A DNA stretch of 64,000 nucleotides from assembly GCF_020520425.1 (NCBI RefSeq), contig NC_079491.1, forward strand, positions 186,001 through 250,000. Reading direction: 5' to 3'. Below the pieces are notes generated by a model, which saw only the letters and a program-made list of their open reading frames with translations, did no database searches and was not told the DNA's origin. Made by a program: the position numbers and the translations under genes. Origin of the DNA: Spinacia oleracea. Its lineage: Eukaryota > Streptophyta > Magnoliopsida > Caryophyllales > Amaranthaceae. Positions 12,106 to 28,044 of the stretch are shown here, piece by piece (position 1 is the stretch's first letter; each line of letters opens with the position of its first letter).

Positions 12106-12158
12106 TACGCTGACGGCGGTAGGCCAGCAAGTTCAATAAACGCCGCCGGGTCCACTAC
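12079..12158. repeat. 50-bp tandem duplication at the start of the antisense ORF in C
   Basis: A 30-bp block beginning AGTTCAATAAACGCC occurs at about 12079 and again at about 12129. It lies at the expected 5' end of the antisense gene and puts the upstream candidate start (about 12245, minus) out of frame. Confidence 0.8.
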
Positions 12159-12538
12159 GGTAGAGTATATCGGGTTAAGGGACTTAACCCGAGCAGATCC
12201 CGACTCTCCCTTTCCTTTAACCACCACCGCTTAGATCTAACCATCTTACTTATAAAATTCTACAGGAAAATCGAAAGAAATAAGCAAACTTTACCTGAAT
12301 TCGGACGAACTCAGTGCGAAAACCAAATCCTTTTCTCCTTTTCTCTCTCTTGTGTTCAGATCTGGAAGTTTTTTGAAAAATTCTCTGTGTGAAGAACTTT
12401 GTTGCATGTCGAAAGTTGATATTTATTACTTTGGAATTCTAAACGGTTTTGTCCCACGAATTAACGGTTGTAGACGGTTTTTGTTTTTTCAAAATTGAAT
12501 TGTTTCTTTTGCTTTGTGTGACTCCGCAAATTCACAAT

Positions 12539-13245
12539 TGGGGGCAAACTGTTATCCCACTTTTTGTACCAACGACATAACTGCTCTAACGTTTGATCAT
12601 GTTGTGTCAACCAGGTTCTGTCGTGTCACAGGTAAACATCGTGCTAAGGAGACGCGTCGGACATGGAGTCATACGACGAGGCATAGACGACAAAGGACTG
12701 GCGACAACGCACGAGCGTCAGAGATATAACCTCGACAGATAAGTTGACAGAAATAGGTTAAACGCCCAAGCCCAAGGCCCAAGACAGGCAGCGCCGTCAT
12801 ACTAGTAGAACAAGTCTGAAGTACGCACGAGAAGCGCGGAGTTGGTTGAAGACTGGAGAGACGTGTGAGGAAGAGATCCCTATCTTTTAGGGATTCTCTC
12901 AACTAACAGGACCGTTGGAACTATCCTATAAAAGCACGAAGGCGGTGACCCTAGAGGGGACAAGTTAATTCAAGCACTTAAACTCTCAAGCTATCAAGCG
13001 TTCAAACAATTATTATTGTACTTTAAATTCTTTGTATTGATTCTCAGAAAAAGCATAAACAATCATATAGAATACTTAGTGGATTGATAGCCTCATAGCT
13101 ATCCGCGGTTTTTTACCTTATTCCTGGGTTTTCCACGTCAACACTTCTCTATGTCGTGCCTCCCTTGTCTCTCTTTATTTGCTCATTGCTTAGTTAGTGT
13201 CGACCCGAGCCAAAGATCGCCCCTAGATGAAATTTGGCATAAACA
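12539..13245 (+). repeat. Polypurine tract and 3' LTR of Tat element C
   Basis: A short purine tract (TGGGGGCAAAC, 12539-12549) precedes the LTR 12550-13245 (696 bp). It carries about 20 bp not present in the 5' LTR (around 12760-12780, CCCAAGCCCAAGG). Right flank ATGAT (13246-13250) duplicates 4643-4647. Confidence 0.93.
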
Positions 13246-13389
13246 ATGATTACTCTAATATTGTTGTACTTTCTTGATTAAGTGTTTGTTGAGGTGATCT
13301 CTATGATCAAATCTTTTCCTTTAGAGAATACATATGAGTTATATTTCTAACCTAGAGTAGAATGTATTAATTTCATGTCATGTTATAGA

Positions 13390-14780
13390 ATGGCCAACAA
13401 TAATGACTTAGTTGTTGTTATTCGCCTCTTGGCGGAAAAGCTGGCCCAAGAGAGAATTGATCGTCCCGATTTTGCTGGGGACATGTTTGAGAGACTGGCC
13501 AAAGTTAAGTCACCATACTTTAAGGGGCAAATTGATCTTACCTTTTTAGAGAACTGGGTTAGAGAGTTTGAGAAAAATTTTGGGGCTGTGGACTGTCTTG
13601 AGAACATGAGAGTGGGTCAAGTTGTACTGTACTTGAAAGATAAAGCTGAGTTATGGTTGAGAGAAAATGAAGCTAGACTTGGCGCTGTTGAGGGATTCAA
13701 TTGAGATTCGTTTGTTACTGCCCTAAGGAAAAAGTTTTATCCTCTTTTTATAAGAAAACAAAAAGCACAGGAATTAATAAACCTTGGGATGAGGAGTATG
13801 ACCATCGCTAATACTATAGCAAATTTATAGCGCTATCGAGGTTTGCACCTGAGGTTGTAGCCACAAAGGAGACAAAGGCTCAGAGGTTTGAGCAAGGATT
13901 GACCGATGAGATCCAGTTGGGATTAGGTGGATCTCATCAACCTCTACATCTTTAGATAATGTGTATGGAGAACCACCCATATTTATGGTTTGCAGTCCAA
14001 AAGGGACAAGAAAAATGTTGTTGGGGAGAAAGAAAAGAGTTTAATGCCCAGGAAAACCAAGCGAATTTGAAGAGGAATATGAATGACAATGGGAATGGGA
14101 ATGAGAATGAGAATGGGAATTTTCAAGGAAGAAATAATCAGGGGAACAACAATAGGAGCCAATCCGAGAGAGTGTATCACTGTAAGATGTGCTGTAACAA
14201 CCATCCTGGTAGAAGCTGCAAGGGAGTATTAGTGACCTGCAACTATTGTCATAAAATAGGCCACTTGGAGTATGAGTGCTTCACTAAGCAAGAAAAGGAA
14301 CAAAAATAACAATGGGAGTGGTAACCAAGGGAAGTCATGGTATAACCAATCTGGAAATCAGAGTTCGAAGCCCGTAGGGTCGCAGAATAACCAGGGGAAC
14401 CACAATAAGTCTGCAAATGAGAACAACAACCATAATAAGGCTCCGGACAAACTGTTCGTGACGAGTAGGAATGAAGCTGAACATTCTGCAGACTTAGTTC
14501 ATGATACTTCTTCTATTAACTCCGTGCTAGTCAAAACGTTGATTGATTCAGGGGTAATTCATTCTTTTGTTGCGTCATCTGTTGTTAAGAGTATGCATTT
14601 AGTAGATTTTGAGGTGATTGATTTACATGTTAGTATACCTACTGGTGTAACCGTAAGTTGTACCAAGTTGTTTAAGAACTTTCCTTTGAAGACAAAAGAT
14701 TGCGTTTTTCTTTCTGACTTGATAAAGTTTAGTCTGAGTAGATGTAATTTCGGGGATGGACTGGATAAGCTTGTATAAGG
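13390..14780 (+). pseudogene. gag remnant of Tekay A
   Basis: Starts ATGGCCAACAATAATGAC and follows the gag of elements E and F throughout. Frame is lost at a TGA at 13702-13704. Later pieces keep two zinc-knuckle traces ('CKMCCNNHPGRSC' and 'CNYCHKIGHLEYEC') and the protease-like 'LIDSGVIHSFVAS' in another frame. Multiple frameshifts and stops. Confidence 0.88.
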
Positions 14781-16621
14781 CTAAGATAGACTGTGAAATC
14801 CAGAAAGTAAGTTTAAGGAACCCTATTGGAAGGTTGACCTCATGTAGATGTTTTGAGAAGTCCAAAAACCTCTAGTTATTTTTGTAATGCAAGTGAGGAA
14901 ATTGATGAAAAGGAAGTGTGAACTATTTTTCTCTAGTGTGTTAGAGGTGAATAAATAAAAAAGTTGGAGTGAAAATCGAGGATGTTGCCATTGTGAGTGG
15001 ATTCAATGATGTGTTTCCGAGTGAAATTGCGAGAATGTCACCAGCTAGAGCCTTTGAGTTCACTATAGACTAAGTTCCTGGAACGACACCTATAACTAAA
15101 GCACCATGTAGAATGACACCTCCTGAAATGAGAGAATTAAGACACAATTGCAAGAGTTGTTTCGTTAAGGGGTATATTAGGCCTAGTGCATCACCATGGG
15201 GAGCTCCTGTGTTGTTTATTAAGGGAAGATAAGAGTATGGAATTATGCATCGACTTTAGGGAACTACACACCATCAAGAGCAAGTATCCTTTGCCTAAGA
15301 TAGATGACATATTGGATCAATTGCATTGGGCGAGTGTGTTCTCGAAGACTGATTTGTGTTTGAAATATCACCAATTGAGGATAGCTGATAAGGGCCTAAG
15401 ACCTCATTAGAACTCGCTATTGCCATTATGGGCTTAGAGTAATGTCTTTTGGGTTAACCAATACACCTGCCATAATTATGAATTTGATGAATAAGATTTT
15501 CACGAATTCCGAATTAAGTTCATTATTATGTTATTGATGATATCCTGATTTATTCAAGGAATGAGAAAGAGTATGACAAGCACTTGAGGATTAGTTTGGA
15601 GACGCTTAGAAAGAATCTAGTTTTATGTGAATGAAGTATACAAATCTTGAAGTCATGTGTGTTTAAGTGGAACCGACGGAAAAGTGAATGACTAAATTGA
15701 TTGAAAACTACGTTACGTAAATGAATAAATCTAAGAGAATATTCGAGTGGTCCAGGATCGTTAGAAATCATTGTTGTCTTGAAAGATTGGAGGAATTATA
15801 TGAGTTGGTGAAGGAGCTAAGAGTTAAGCCCAAAAGTTATGCATCCATGAAAGGCGTAATGATGTTCGATAAAAAGGAAAAGTTGAGCAGAAGAAATTTA
15901 TGTAGATCCTGCTAAGATTTAAGTTGTGAGTGAGTGACCTACTCTAAAGAACGTGTCTGATATCTGAAGTTTCCTAGGCCCATTTGATTATTGTAGGAGA
16001 TTTGTGAAAGATTTTTTTTTTCTTTTTTCGAAGAGAGCAAAACCAATGACCAACTTGATGAAAAAGAATTCGAAATTCAAGTGGAGTGAGAAATGTGAGG
16101 AAGCTTTCTAGATTTTAAAGGAGCGTTTGACCTCCACACTCGTTGTCGCGTCAGTTGAAACCTTATGAGGCTAATAACCCTACCCATGACCTAGAGCTAG
16201 TTGGAATTGTGATTTACTTTGAAGATTTGGAGACATTATCATTATGGGGCAACATGTAAGATCCTTACCGACCATAAAGTCTGAAAATTTGGCAAGAGGT
16301 CTAGTTGAATCTTGGGGACGACATTGATAATGGGTATTGCTTTCCACCCTGCAACCAATAGACAAATTAAGATTACTAACGGAATATATGTTGAGAGCCT
16401 GTGTTATTGACTTTAAGTGTAATTGAGAAGACCACCTAGATTCGATTGAATTTCTTGCAACAATAGTTACTATGCGAGCTTTAAGATGGCACATGTTGAG
16501 GCATTGTGTGGAAAGAAGTGTAGAAATCCCACTTGATTTTAGTGGAAATATAGCATTGGGGACATGATTCGTGGAAGTAGAAATATCCAAAGTTATTCCC
16601 TGGGATGAGTTACGAGGGCGT
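14781..16621 (+). pseudogene. pol remnant of Tekay A
   Basis: Scattered pieces match element E: RT ('LCIDFREL', '[14 protein letters not shown]', '[14 protein letters not shown]' around 15531-15572), RNase H ('[16 protein letters not shown]' near 16158) and the end of the integrase core ('AFHPAT', 'EFL/NNSYYASFKMA' near 16340-16500). The RNase H-integrase middle and most of the chromodomain are deleted. No long open frame remains. Confidence 0.85.
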
Positions 16622-16921
16622 AACTCGTTTCCTTTAAGGGGGGTAGAATGCGATAGAAATTCGCGCTTTTTACCTATTTATATGGCAATTTTATGCATTT
16701 TATGCTCATTATTAGCAACTTAAACATGTTGGTGCAAAGTAAATAGATTTTTCGCATAAGAAAAAGGTGTTCATGAGTAACACAAGCAACTTTAAGTTAG
16801 CAAAAAGTGCACATGAGTGGCACAAGTACTTCTTTACGTAAGAATAAGTTGAAAACTTTTGAAAAGGGTGTGAATTTTCGTATCAAGTTTCGGGACGAAA
16901 CTTTTTTTAAGAGGGGTAGAT
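16606..16921 (+). promoter_or_regulatory. Double hairpin-polypurine module before the 3' LTR (copy A)
   Basis: Hairpin 1 is GAGTTACG-AGGG-CGTAACTC (about 16609-16628), followed by a first purine tract AAGGGGGGTAG (about 16637). About 270 bp later hairpin 2 (AAGTTTCG-GGA-CGAAACTT) is followed by AAGAGGGGTAGAT directly at the LTR. Copies E and F have the same two modules. Confidence 0.8.
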
Positions 16922-20755
<3,834 letters not shown>

Positions 20756-22660
20756 AGTTTCATACTCTTACCTAGCATTCTTATTAGCCGTATAATGCAA
20801 TTAAACACTTTAATATAATATTATTTGTTATACAATACTGCACAAATAAAATTTATAGAAGACTAAATAAGAATTTATTGAGATATATATTAGGAACTGA
20901 GGGGTTAATTTAATTTTATACCTCATTTAGGTGTAGTTACTGTAGGAAAAGTAACTGTCGTATCAAGAATTTATGATTAACAATAAGATAAGATGTTACC
21001 CGATTATTGATCTCATAGGAAAATAGTTGTGTCGTGGTATGGAGGCCACTGACTTAGAAGCAAATTTCGCCACTACCGGTACATGCTCTTAAGTGACGAA
21101 CGCCTCCTAAGGTTAACACAACTCTCCTTAAAATCCGTGCACCCGAACTTGAAAGGTAGAAATGCTCTAGAACTGCTCAGATCTCTATTAGGGTTTAGGG
21201 TTTATTTTTAGAGTTAATCTTCTGTCTAGAGTTAATATCGAGTTTCTGTATATATCTTTGACCGATGAGTAAAAACATATATATATACTTCGTCAATTGG
21301 CCAATATGACTAACATGAATTAGGAAATCATTGGTTTCTTATCCTCAAATCAGTTGGAAAAAGATTTAGGAAATTAAAGGCCAAATAAAAGTTAGGTGAA
21401 AGAGTTTTAACATTTTCCAAACTCTTGGCTCTCGTAGGATTAAGGGAAAAGCGGGCCATAATTACTTGGTATTTTACTTCTTTCACAAACAGCATACTCC
21501 ACGGCCTTCACGCGGCTAGAGATATCGAGCCACACCTTGCTAGCGGTATAAACTGATCATAAGCAAAATAGTACTAATCATTTTAAATTTTGCATTACAA
21601 CCAACAGTTACCTTTAGGAGAAATTTTTTCTACAGTGTAGCACTAATATTTTTATTCAGTTTTTTTATATATATTATTTGTTTATATTTTTTTAGTACTC
21701 CTTTCCCTAATAAAGTTCCGATAATATAATATAGATTTCATGATATAATAAAGAATTTTTAAAAATTAACAAAAGTAACAAAAATAATTGTATGACATAC
21801 TATTATCAAAGCTGACAAAATATGTCTGTGATAATCAATACGTTTTTAATTTTTAGGTCCAGCACGTTAAAAAAAAAACTTATATTTAGTATTGTATATA
21901 ATAGTAGAATCTTTTGAAAAATCGTAAAGTTTTAGATATCCAAAATATAAATAATACATTTGAAAGATTTTCTTTAGTTAACAAAAATAATTGTATGACA
22001 TACTCTTACCAAAGCTAACAAAATACGTTGTGGTAGTTTTTAAATTTTTATGTCCAGTATGTTAAAAAAAACCTCATATTTAGTATTGTACAAAATAGTA
22101 GAATCTTTTGAAGAATCTATATAAATAATACATGTAAAAAATTTCTTTAGTTAACAATCTATATTTTCTTAACAAATATAATAATATAGTGTATTATAAA
22201 TCAAGTAAATATATAATTATTCTTGTTAAGTTGGGAAGTAATATATTGTCATAAATCAAGTAAATAATATAATTATTTTGTTTAATTAGTAAATGACAAA
22301 AGAGCGGAAATTTTTTGATTGTGAGAGCGATACGTGTCAGTTTTGCTTTTAGGGGCTTTTCTTTTAGTATAGTTATGGATTTTCTATTTCTAGAGTGTCA
22401 CATACTCACATACAATGTTCTTTGTAATCTTCTCAAAATAATGATGTAATACCCCAATATTTATGATTTTATAAAATATATGTTGTAGCTAGAATAAGAT
22501 TATATTTATTTATTAAGTAAGTTTTTGTAAACAAAATAGTGTATTTCTATTTTCGTTAAGTAGCCTATTTTTAATATAGTAGGACTCTTATTATAAGCAC
22601 AAATATATTTAGTTAACCCTATTATTTTGAAGAAAACCTTGTCAGTGCTAATCACGGTTT
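20756..22660. other. AT-rich intergenic DNA without a recognisable gene
   Basis: No credible open frame. It holds a roughly 200-bp tandem duplication (21777-22175, listed separately) and short AT-rich repeats. The stretch around 20995-21290 has a composition reminiscent of an old LTR, but no partner copy is visible in the window. Confidence 0.55.
21777..22175. repeat. Diverged tandem duplication, about 202-bp unit
   Basis: The block starting AAAATAATTGTATGACATAC occurs at 21781 and 21983. Both copies continue with similar AAAGCT(G/A)ACAAAAT, GTCCAG...GTTAAAAAAA and ATAGTAGAATCTTTTGAA segments. Confidence 0.85.
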
Positions 22661-22669
22661 TTCATTCAA

Positions 22670-22853
22670 GGATTTTGACCGTGAGAATGTATAAAGTGGA
22701 GACCTTGGAGTATCTTATATCTCCACTAACGATCAGCTAGCTAATGCTCTTACGAAGTCATTGCCCCGCCATCAATTTCATACACTGATCACCAAAACAG
22801 GCCTTTCACCGCCGCAGCCTATTTATGGTTTCACCCCACTAGCTGTTATATGA
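22670..22853 (+). pseudogene. Ty1/copia RNase H C-terminal remnant
   Basis: One frame reads 'SYISTNDQLANALTKSLPRH' and ends TGA at 22851-22853. This is the hallmark C-terminus of plant copia polyproteins. An in-frame TAA occurs upstream at about 22694, and everything before it is missing. It is the 3' end of an old, truncated copia insertion. Confidence 0.85.
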
Positions 22854-23056
22854 CTGTTGCAGTTCCCCATTACTCCGGTAAAAACACAAAACCTCCATTG
22901 TTCTGGGCATTGCTTAAGGGTGTTCTCAATCTAGTTCTTCGTCGTACACCGAAGGATTGGAGTCGTGTATCCCTGGGGGTCGGTTGCTACGAGTCCGCGT
23001 GTACTTAGCGGGGCAAATTCAACTTTAGGGCAGTGATTGGTGTCACGCCACGACAT

Positions 23057-23212
23057 TGTTACAGATAAGCTTGTTCTAATTATTGTTCTTATTAGTCATA
23101 GTTCCTACACTAAATTCTAGCTATTACTATCCTTGTATAGCTCTCTTTGTTTACTATAAATTGTGAATAATATCAATGGGAAACATTGTCCCTTCTATTC
23201 TCTTTCTCTACA
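23057..23212 (+). repeat. Possible short 3' LTR of the copia remnant
   Basis: Starts TGTTACAG and ends CTCTACA, with a CCCTTCTATTCTCTTTCTCT tail that resembles copia LTR ends. It lies about 200 bp after the copia stop codon. The left boundary is uncertain (TGATTGG at 23036 is an alternative) and no partner LTR exists in the window. Confidence 0.35.
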
Positions 23213-23224
23213 GATTGTTCAAGT

Positions 23225-23433
23225 ATGTAACATCTCATTGTAAAAAGAACGACTTTGTTTAGTTGCTTGGACCAGAATCTCTCCTAACCAACCAACCCAA
23301 AACTATTAGGAATGAATAAGAAGGAAGAGGGCCCTATCCCGAAGAACTGCAACTAATAGGGATCAAATTCATGACCTCAAAGTCATAAGGTGAAACTTTC
23401 CCCAACTACGCCGTGTGCTACTTGGTAAATTGA
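23225..23433 (-). repeat. tRNA-derived SINE-like repeat
   Basis: On the minus strand a Pol III A-box-like GGCGTAGTTGG (complement of 23402-23412) is followed about 40 bp later by a B-box-like ATGAATTTGATCC (complement near 23360-23372), as in the tRNA-related head of plant SINEs. The body then runs toward lower coordinates. Ends and target duplication were not found. Confidence 0.5.
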
Positions 23434-23816
23434 TACATGGTTTATTAATAGGTACTTTGAATGGTTGTTGTAGAAGTTATATGGCGTTACTTTTATTAGA
23501 ATAATAACGTTGATACAATACGTAGTAGATATTTGTGGTTGTTGAAACGTGTTACGGAGTTAGTAACTTATCATTGCTCACTCTCTTTAGTCTTATAACA
23601 GTTTAACCCGAAGAGGAGGGGAATTTGAATCGACCGACGAGACAATAACAGATTTAATAGACAGACTAGTCTATAATAATAGAGGATACTAATAGTATAC
23701 TCGTAATTGTACTATTGTACGATATTATTATATATAAGCATCAAACACCAGTGTGTATGTTCAGACATACAACCCCATAAATATCTGACACCCCAAATCA
23801 TCCACTGATCTGAAAG

Positions 23817-24525
23817 ATGCAGAAATCAACGGTGGGTATTGATTACTGGATGAAATGGCAAGTCCCTGTTTGTGGGTTGATCATTGTAATCCCAGCTGCA
23901 ATTGCCATCAAAATGATCAAGAATAAGACCATTAATGGTGAAGAAGATACCCAGAATTCAGTATTATGGGTTCCTTGCTGGAGACAGCTCAGCCCCAAAT
24001 GGCTTCTTCTCTACAGAGCTTTCGCTTTTCTTACTATGGCTAACCTTCTCTTCCAGATGCTTCATTCCTATGGCCCTTATGCTTTCTATTTTTATACCCA
24101 GTTAACCTTCTTTCACTCTTTTCCTCCATTTTCATTTTTCTCCAATTTTTGCGGGTCTGTTTTTTCTGATTTCATTGTCTGGTGATCTGCAGGTGGACAT
24201 TTTCACTGGTTATGGTTTATTTTGCGGTATATCCTGTATCCTATCCTTTTCCTGTTTACAGCTTTCTTCTTCTTCTTATGCTTCTTTATTTATTCATGTA
24301 GATTGGAACCATTGTTTCTGCCCGAGGATGTTTAATGTTACAGAGAAATCTCCAACAGGAAACGCAGAGAAAGACAAAACTCTGAAAAACGGTTCAGAAG
24401 GCAATGAATCTGCTGCTGTTATGGATTCAGGGAAGGGAGAAAGCCTCACAAAGTTGCAAAATCATGTTAGGAATGATGAAACTCGAGTCGGATTCTTAGG
24501 GTCACTTATGCAAATAATTTACCAG
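23817..24525 (+). pseudogene. Host membrane-protein gene, exons 1-3
   Basis: Exon 1 (23817-24100) starts 'MQKSTVGIDYWMKWQVPV', with hydrophobic segments at about residues 18-33 and 62-85 and 'WRQLSPKWLLLYRAFAF'. Exon 2 (24193-24226) gives 'WTFSLVMVYFA'. Exon 3 (24302-24525) starts 'IGTIVSARGC' and ends 'SLMQIIYQ'. Introns are GT..AG. The layout matches a plant family of multi-span membrane proteins of unknown function (Arabidopsis At1g10660-like, from memory). Within exon 3 the frame changes: 'TIVSARGC' is in one frame, while the polar linker ('EKSPTGNAEKDKTLKNGS') and 'GFLGSLMQIIYQ' are in the next. Without an unseen intron this is a disabling frameshift. Exons 4-8 lie 33 kb downstream. Confidence 0.8.
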
Positions 24526-24566
24526 GTAAGTTTGTGTCCTTCAATCATTCGGTGCTTGTTACTAGA

Positions 24567-24992
24567 TGTTCCGGTGTTGTAAAGATGGAAACAATGGGCT
24601 TCGTATGAAGGCCCTTTCGTATGTGTTGAAGATCTTGCTTGTTTGAATGAGTGGAGTCCGAATTCACCTGCACAAGAGCAAAGTTACTAGCCTCGGGGGT
24701 GTTTTCGAGGAAAGCCCCTCCGATGCCTAAGTAAGAACGATGCTCGGATTCTAGAGAGAAGTTCTCTAGAAGAGTAGTCTTAAGGCGATAAATTGGACGT
24801 ACCTTGAGGTGTGAGCCTTGGCGGCCTATTTATAGTGTTTGCATAATAAATGCCCATAGGTCATTTATTGCTTTTGGGCCTTGGGCCTTGATGGATGGCT
24901 GACTAGCCATTGGTAGGTTTGATGCTGTTTGTTTAGAGCCATTGGGCTTTGGACTTAGTGGCCCAATTGAGAATCAATTGGGAGCCCAAACA
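24567..24992 (-). repeat. 3' LTR of Tat element D
   Basis: Ends are TGTTCCGG and CCCAAACA in plus orientation. On the minus strand the purine tract TGGGGGGCATGT (complement of 24993-25004) lies directly before it. A TATA-type CTATAAATAG (minus) is at 24827-24836. Confidence 0.93.
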
Positions 24993-25170
24993 ACATGCCC
25001 CCCAGACCCGGTCCATTTAGAATTAAATGGGTGGGTTTCCAGCTGTCAGAAGTCCGAAAGTTCCCTCTCTTTTTTGAAAAGGGATGATTTGCATTGATGA
25101 CAAGTGTTGGGAGTTGTATTGTGTCGTGGAGATCATGGGTTGAGGAAGTTGATGCGCCCCCTTTCTTTTC

Positions 25171-25178
25171 TATAAATA
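25171..25178 (+). promoter_or_regulatory. TATA box of the antisense gene in element D
   Basis: CTATAAATACTGGG lies 262 bp upstream of the antisense ATG and just inside the 3' LTR, on the strand opposite to gag-pol. A transcription start near 25200 followed by a pyrimidine-rich leader would be expected. This points to a dedicated promoter separate from the LTR promoter. Inferred from sequence only. Confidence 0.6.
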
Positions 25179-25432
25179 CTGGGTGCTTTGCTCCTTTCGA
25201 ACTTTTTACTCCTTCTTTCAAACTTATTCTCTTCTCTAAATTCCGGCGATCGCAGTTTTCAAATTTCTTCAGATCTACGGATTTCGGCCAGCTTTAGACT
25301 TCGGGAACTTGGGTTGTTCGTTTTATCGGCGAATTCCGCTTCGGAAAAAGGTAATTTGTTTCTGAATTCTCCTTTCCTCTTCGTTTTTCCTTCTACCCCT
25401 CAATCTAAACCCTAGGCCGAGAATTCGCGACC

Positions 25433-28004
25433 ATGGCCAAGAATAGGGGCAAAAGCAAGTTCGTTGTTGGCTCCTCTAGTGAGAGGGAGAACGTGCCTTC
25501 GGGAAGGTTACCGAAAACTTCGAGGGGTCGGCCTTCGGAGAGGCCGGTGGAGAGGCGTTCGACTGGTTGGGATGCTTCCAAAGATGATGTTGCTGGCGGG
25601 TCTAGCGTGTCTGAACGCGCAACTTCTGGTAAGAAAGCTGGTTCTTCGGGTGTGCGCCGTCCTTACCCTGAGTTTCCAGTTCATTGGACTGAAGCTGATC
25701 CGCAGGGCAAGTATGCCCCGATCTTGCATGAGACCACTAAGATCGATGGTCCGTTGGAGAAATCGGTCAGTGGTGACTGGTTGGTGGAGGCGAAGCTGGG
25801 GAACTACCATCGGAGGGCCGAAGAGTTATACGGAATCCAGCACGCCTTGGGGTACTGGTGCGAACTTCCCGATCAGGAGCGTCCTCGGGTGACTCATCCG
25901 CCGAGGGGGTTCATCTCTGTGTATACTCATCACTTGGAGAACGGTCTCCGCTTTCCCTTGGATCCCTTCATTTCCGAGCTCCTGGTGTCGTACAACATCA
26001 GTTTGGCCCAACTTACCCCCAAATCTATGAGGCACATCATCGGATTTAGATGGGTGTGCGATTTCGTTAACTTTCCCTGCTCTGTCGCCGTGTTTCGGGA
26101 TCTCCACGATCTGTCTTTCAATCACGCTTCCAAGGGGGATGGGTATGGTTGGTGGACCATCATCAACAAAAAGTCCCGAAGAAAGGGGGAGCCGAACTAC
26201 ATTACGGCCTACCCTTACCTCAGCTCTGACCATAATTGGAAGACGGAGTGGTTGTTCGTTCGTGTGCCGACAGATCCGAAGCATCCCAATTTTTATCGCC
26301 CTCCGAAGTGGTTTGTGACTCCTGATCCTGATATGCGAAGCGTGGCTGCTCCGGATCGGAACCATCACCACTACGTGGATCTCCTCCAGTGGTTTTTGGC
26401 TCGGGAGGACAACTACAAACTGCCGTCTAACTGGCTCCCGAACCTCAACTATATCTTGCGGGAGGACATTCTTGCTGTTGCCGGTCTCAGCAGGATTTTT
26501 GACAGGGGTAGGTGTCTTTCGGCTGGGACCGTGCTTTAGTAAGTTTTGTCCTCCTCCTTTTTGTCTCGTTTTATTGATTTTGTTTTGTGCTTTGTTTCTG
26601 CAGAGTACGGCTTTAGCTGCATTGATCCTGTGGTTTTGGGCATCTCTTTGGATCTGAAGACTATTCACGACTCGGCTCCTGATTACAAGTTCGGGAAAGA
26701 GAATCCTCGTAATCCTCGCTTGAAGGATTACGTGCTGTCTCCGTCTGGTGTCGCTCGGATATCTGAAGTTCGAGCTGATCCGTGGGATTCTGCCTCTTCT
26801 CCCGAAGCTGTTCCAGTGAAGGTCGTGCTTCCTGATTTGAGGACAACCTCAGATCCGGTGAGTGTTTCTATATCCCGAAGTTTTTTGTTTCCATCTTTCT
26901 TTCTGGTTGGCCGTCGGCTAACGTCTTGGTCCTGGACCATCTTTATAGGGTCCTGGGACTGACACTGTGCCGCGTGCCGTTCCTTCGGTTTCATCTCCGG
27001 CTCGGATAGATATCTCTTTATCTAGGAACCGGGTACTTCACGGTTTTTCTTTATTTCTTCCTTTGTCTTCTTTTACGTTTATTGACCCTTGGTCTCCTCT
27101 GTTTAGGATCAACGCAAAAGGAAGGGATCAACTCTTTTGAGGCCTTCCGCGCATCCGAAGAAAGCGAAAGCTTCTCAGTCCTCGGAGAAGGTATTTGCTC
27201 TGACTTGGAGTTTTTGTAGTCCGTTTTTCCCTTCTTTTTCTTTCTCCTTGAGGCTGATCTCTGAACGCCTGTTTTGTAGGAAACGGTTTCGGAAGACATG
27301 CCTCCTCCCAAGAATCTCCTTCACTTCATGCCCTTGCCAGGGCAGAAGTTGAAGAGTGTGGTGGTTGCGGAGCCGCCGCCCGTGGATCAACCGTTGGCTG
27401 AGGAAGATACCATCCCCTCTCCGCTGAAGCCGTCTACTGCTCTAGGGATCGAGATCCAGGATATCACCAAGGTGATGGAGGCGATTGAAGCCGACCTTGT
27501 TCCTGGCTCGGGTGCCCCTATTGTGGTCGAGCAGAAGGAGGAATCTGCTGACGTTTCTCTCGAAAGAGAGAAAAGTCCAGATAAGGAGATGGTGGACCTC
27601 ACCGAAGCTCATATTGAGGTTCCCGAAGCTGAGAAGGAGGTTCCTTCTGCTGAGGAGGAGCAGCCCGAACAGGGTCTGACGAGGAAGAGGCGCCATTCGA
27701 CCTTGGGTTCTACTTCGACCTCGGCCCTGGATAGACTGATCCACGCTGACCCTTGCTCGGATGTTCCGCTGAAACGGATCCCCGAGGAGGTAAGGGAGGC
27801 GATGGCTCGCTATGCTAGAGCTCCGGTTTTGGGGGAGAACCCCATGGCTCATGTGGGATCTTTGGTGGGTCCCGAAGCTGCACGGGAGAATCTTCTTCGG
27901 GCCAACCCGCAGTGGAGGGTTCCTGGAGCTGAGGAGAGGACCCAGCTATGATGGCCCAATACTATCTGAATGAGGTAAGTGTTGGATTTTCCCTTTTGAG
28001 TTCC

Positions 28005-28044
<40 letters not shown>

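Larger units (their letters stand above)
4648..13245 (+). mobile_element. Tat-lineage gypsy element C, 8.6 kb, complete but decayed
   Basis: Bounded by LTRs 4648-5323 and 12550-13245 (TGTTATCC...ATAAACA) and by the exact 5-bp target duplication ATGAT (4643-4647 and 13246-13250). Order: LTR, primer-binding site, one gag-pol frame (RT, RNase H, integrase), then a convergent antisense multi-exon ORF, polypurine tract and LTR. Much of gag and the whole protease are deleted. By eye the LTRs differ by about 12 substitutions, most of CG to TG/CA type, plus a roughly 20-bp indel. It is inserted in the leader of Tekay A, upstream of gag. Confidence 0.93.

Noticed and set aside
20995-21290. A separate solo LTR starting TGTTACCCG
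   Set aside because: No matching end, target duplication or second copy could be identified in the window.
23401-23433. A tRNA gene on the minus strand
   Set aside because: A- and B-box-like motifs are present, but no cloverleaf or anticodon stem could be formed; better explained as a SINE head.
25826-26668. 280-aa open frame on the minus strand
   Set aside because: Shadow of exon 1 of the antisense gene, whose splice sites, domain pattern and start context all favour the plus strand.
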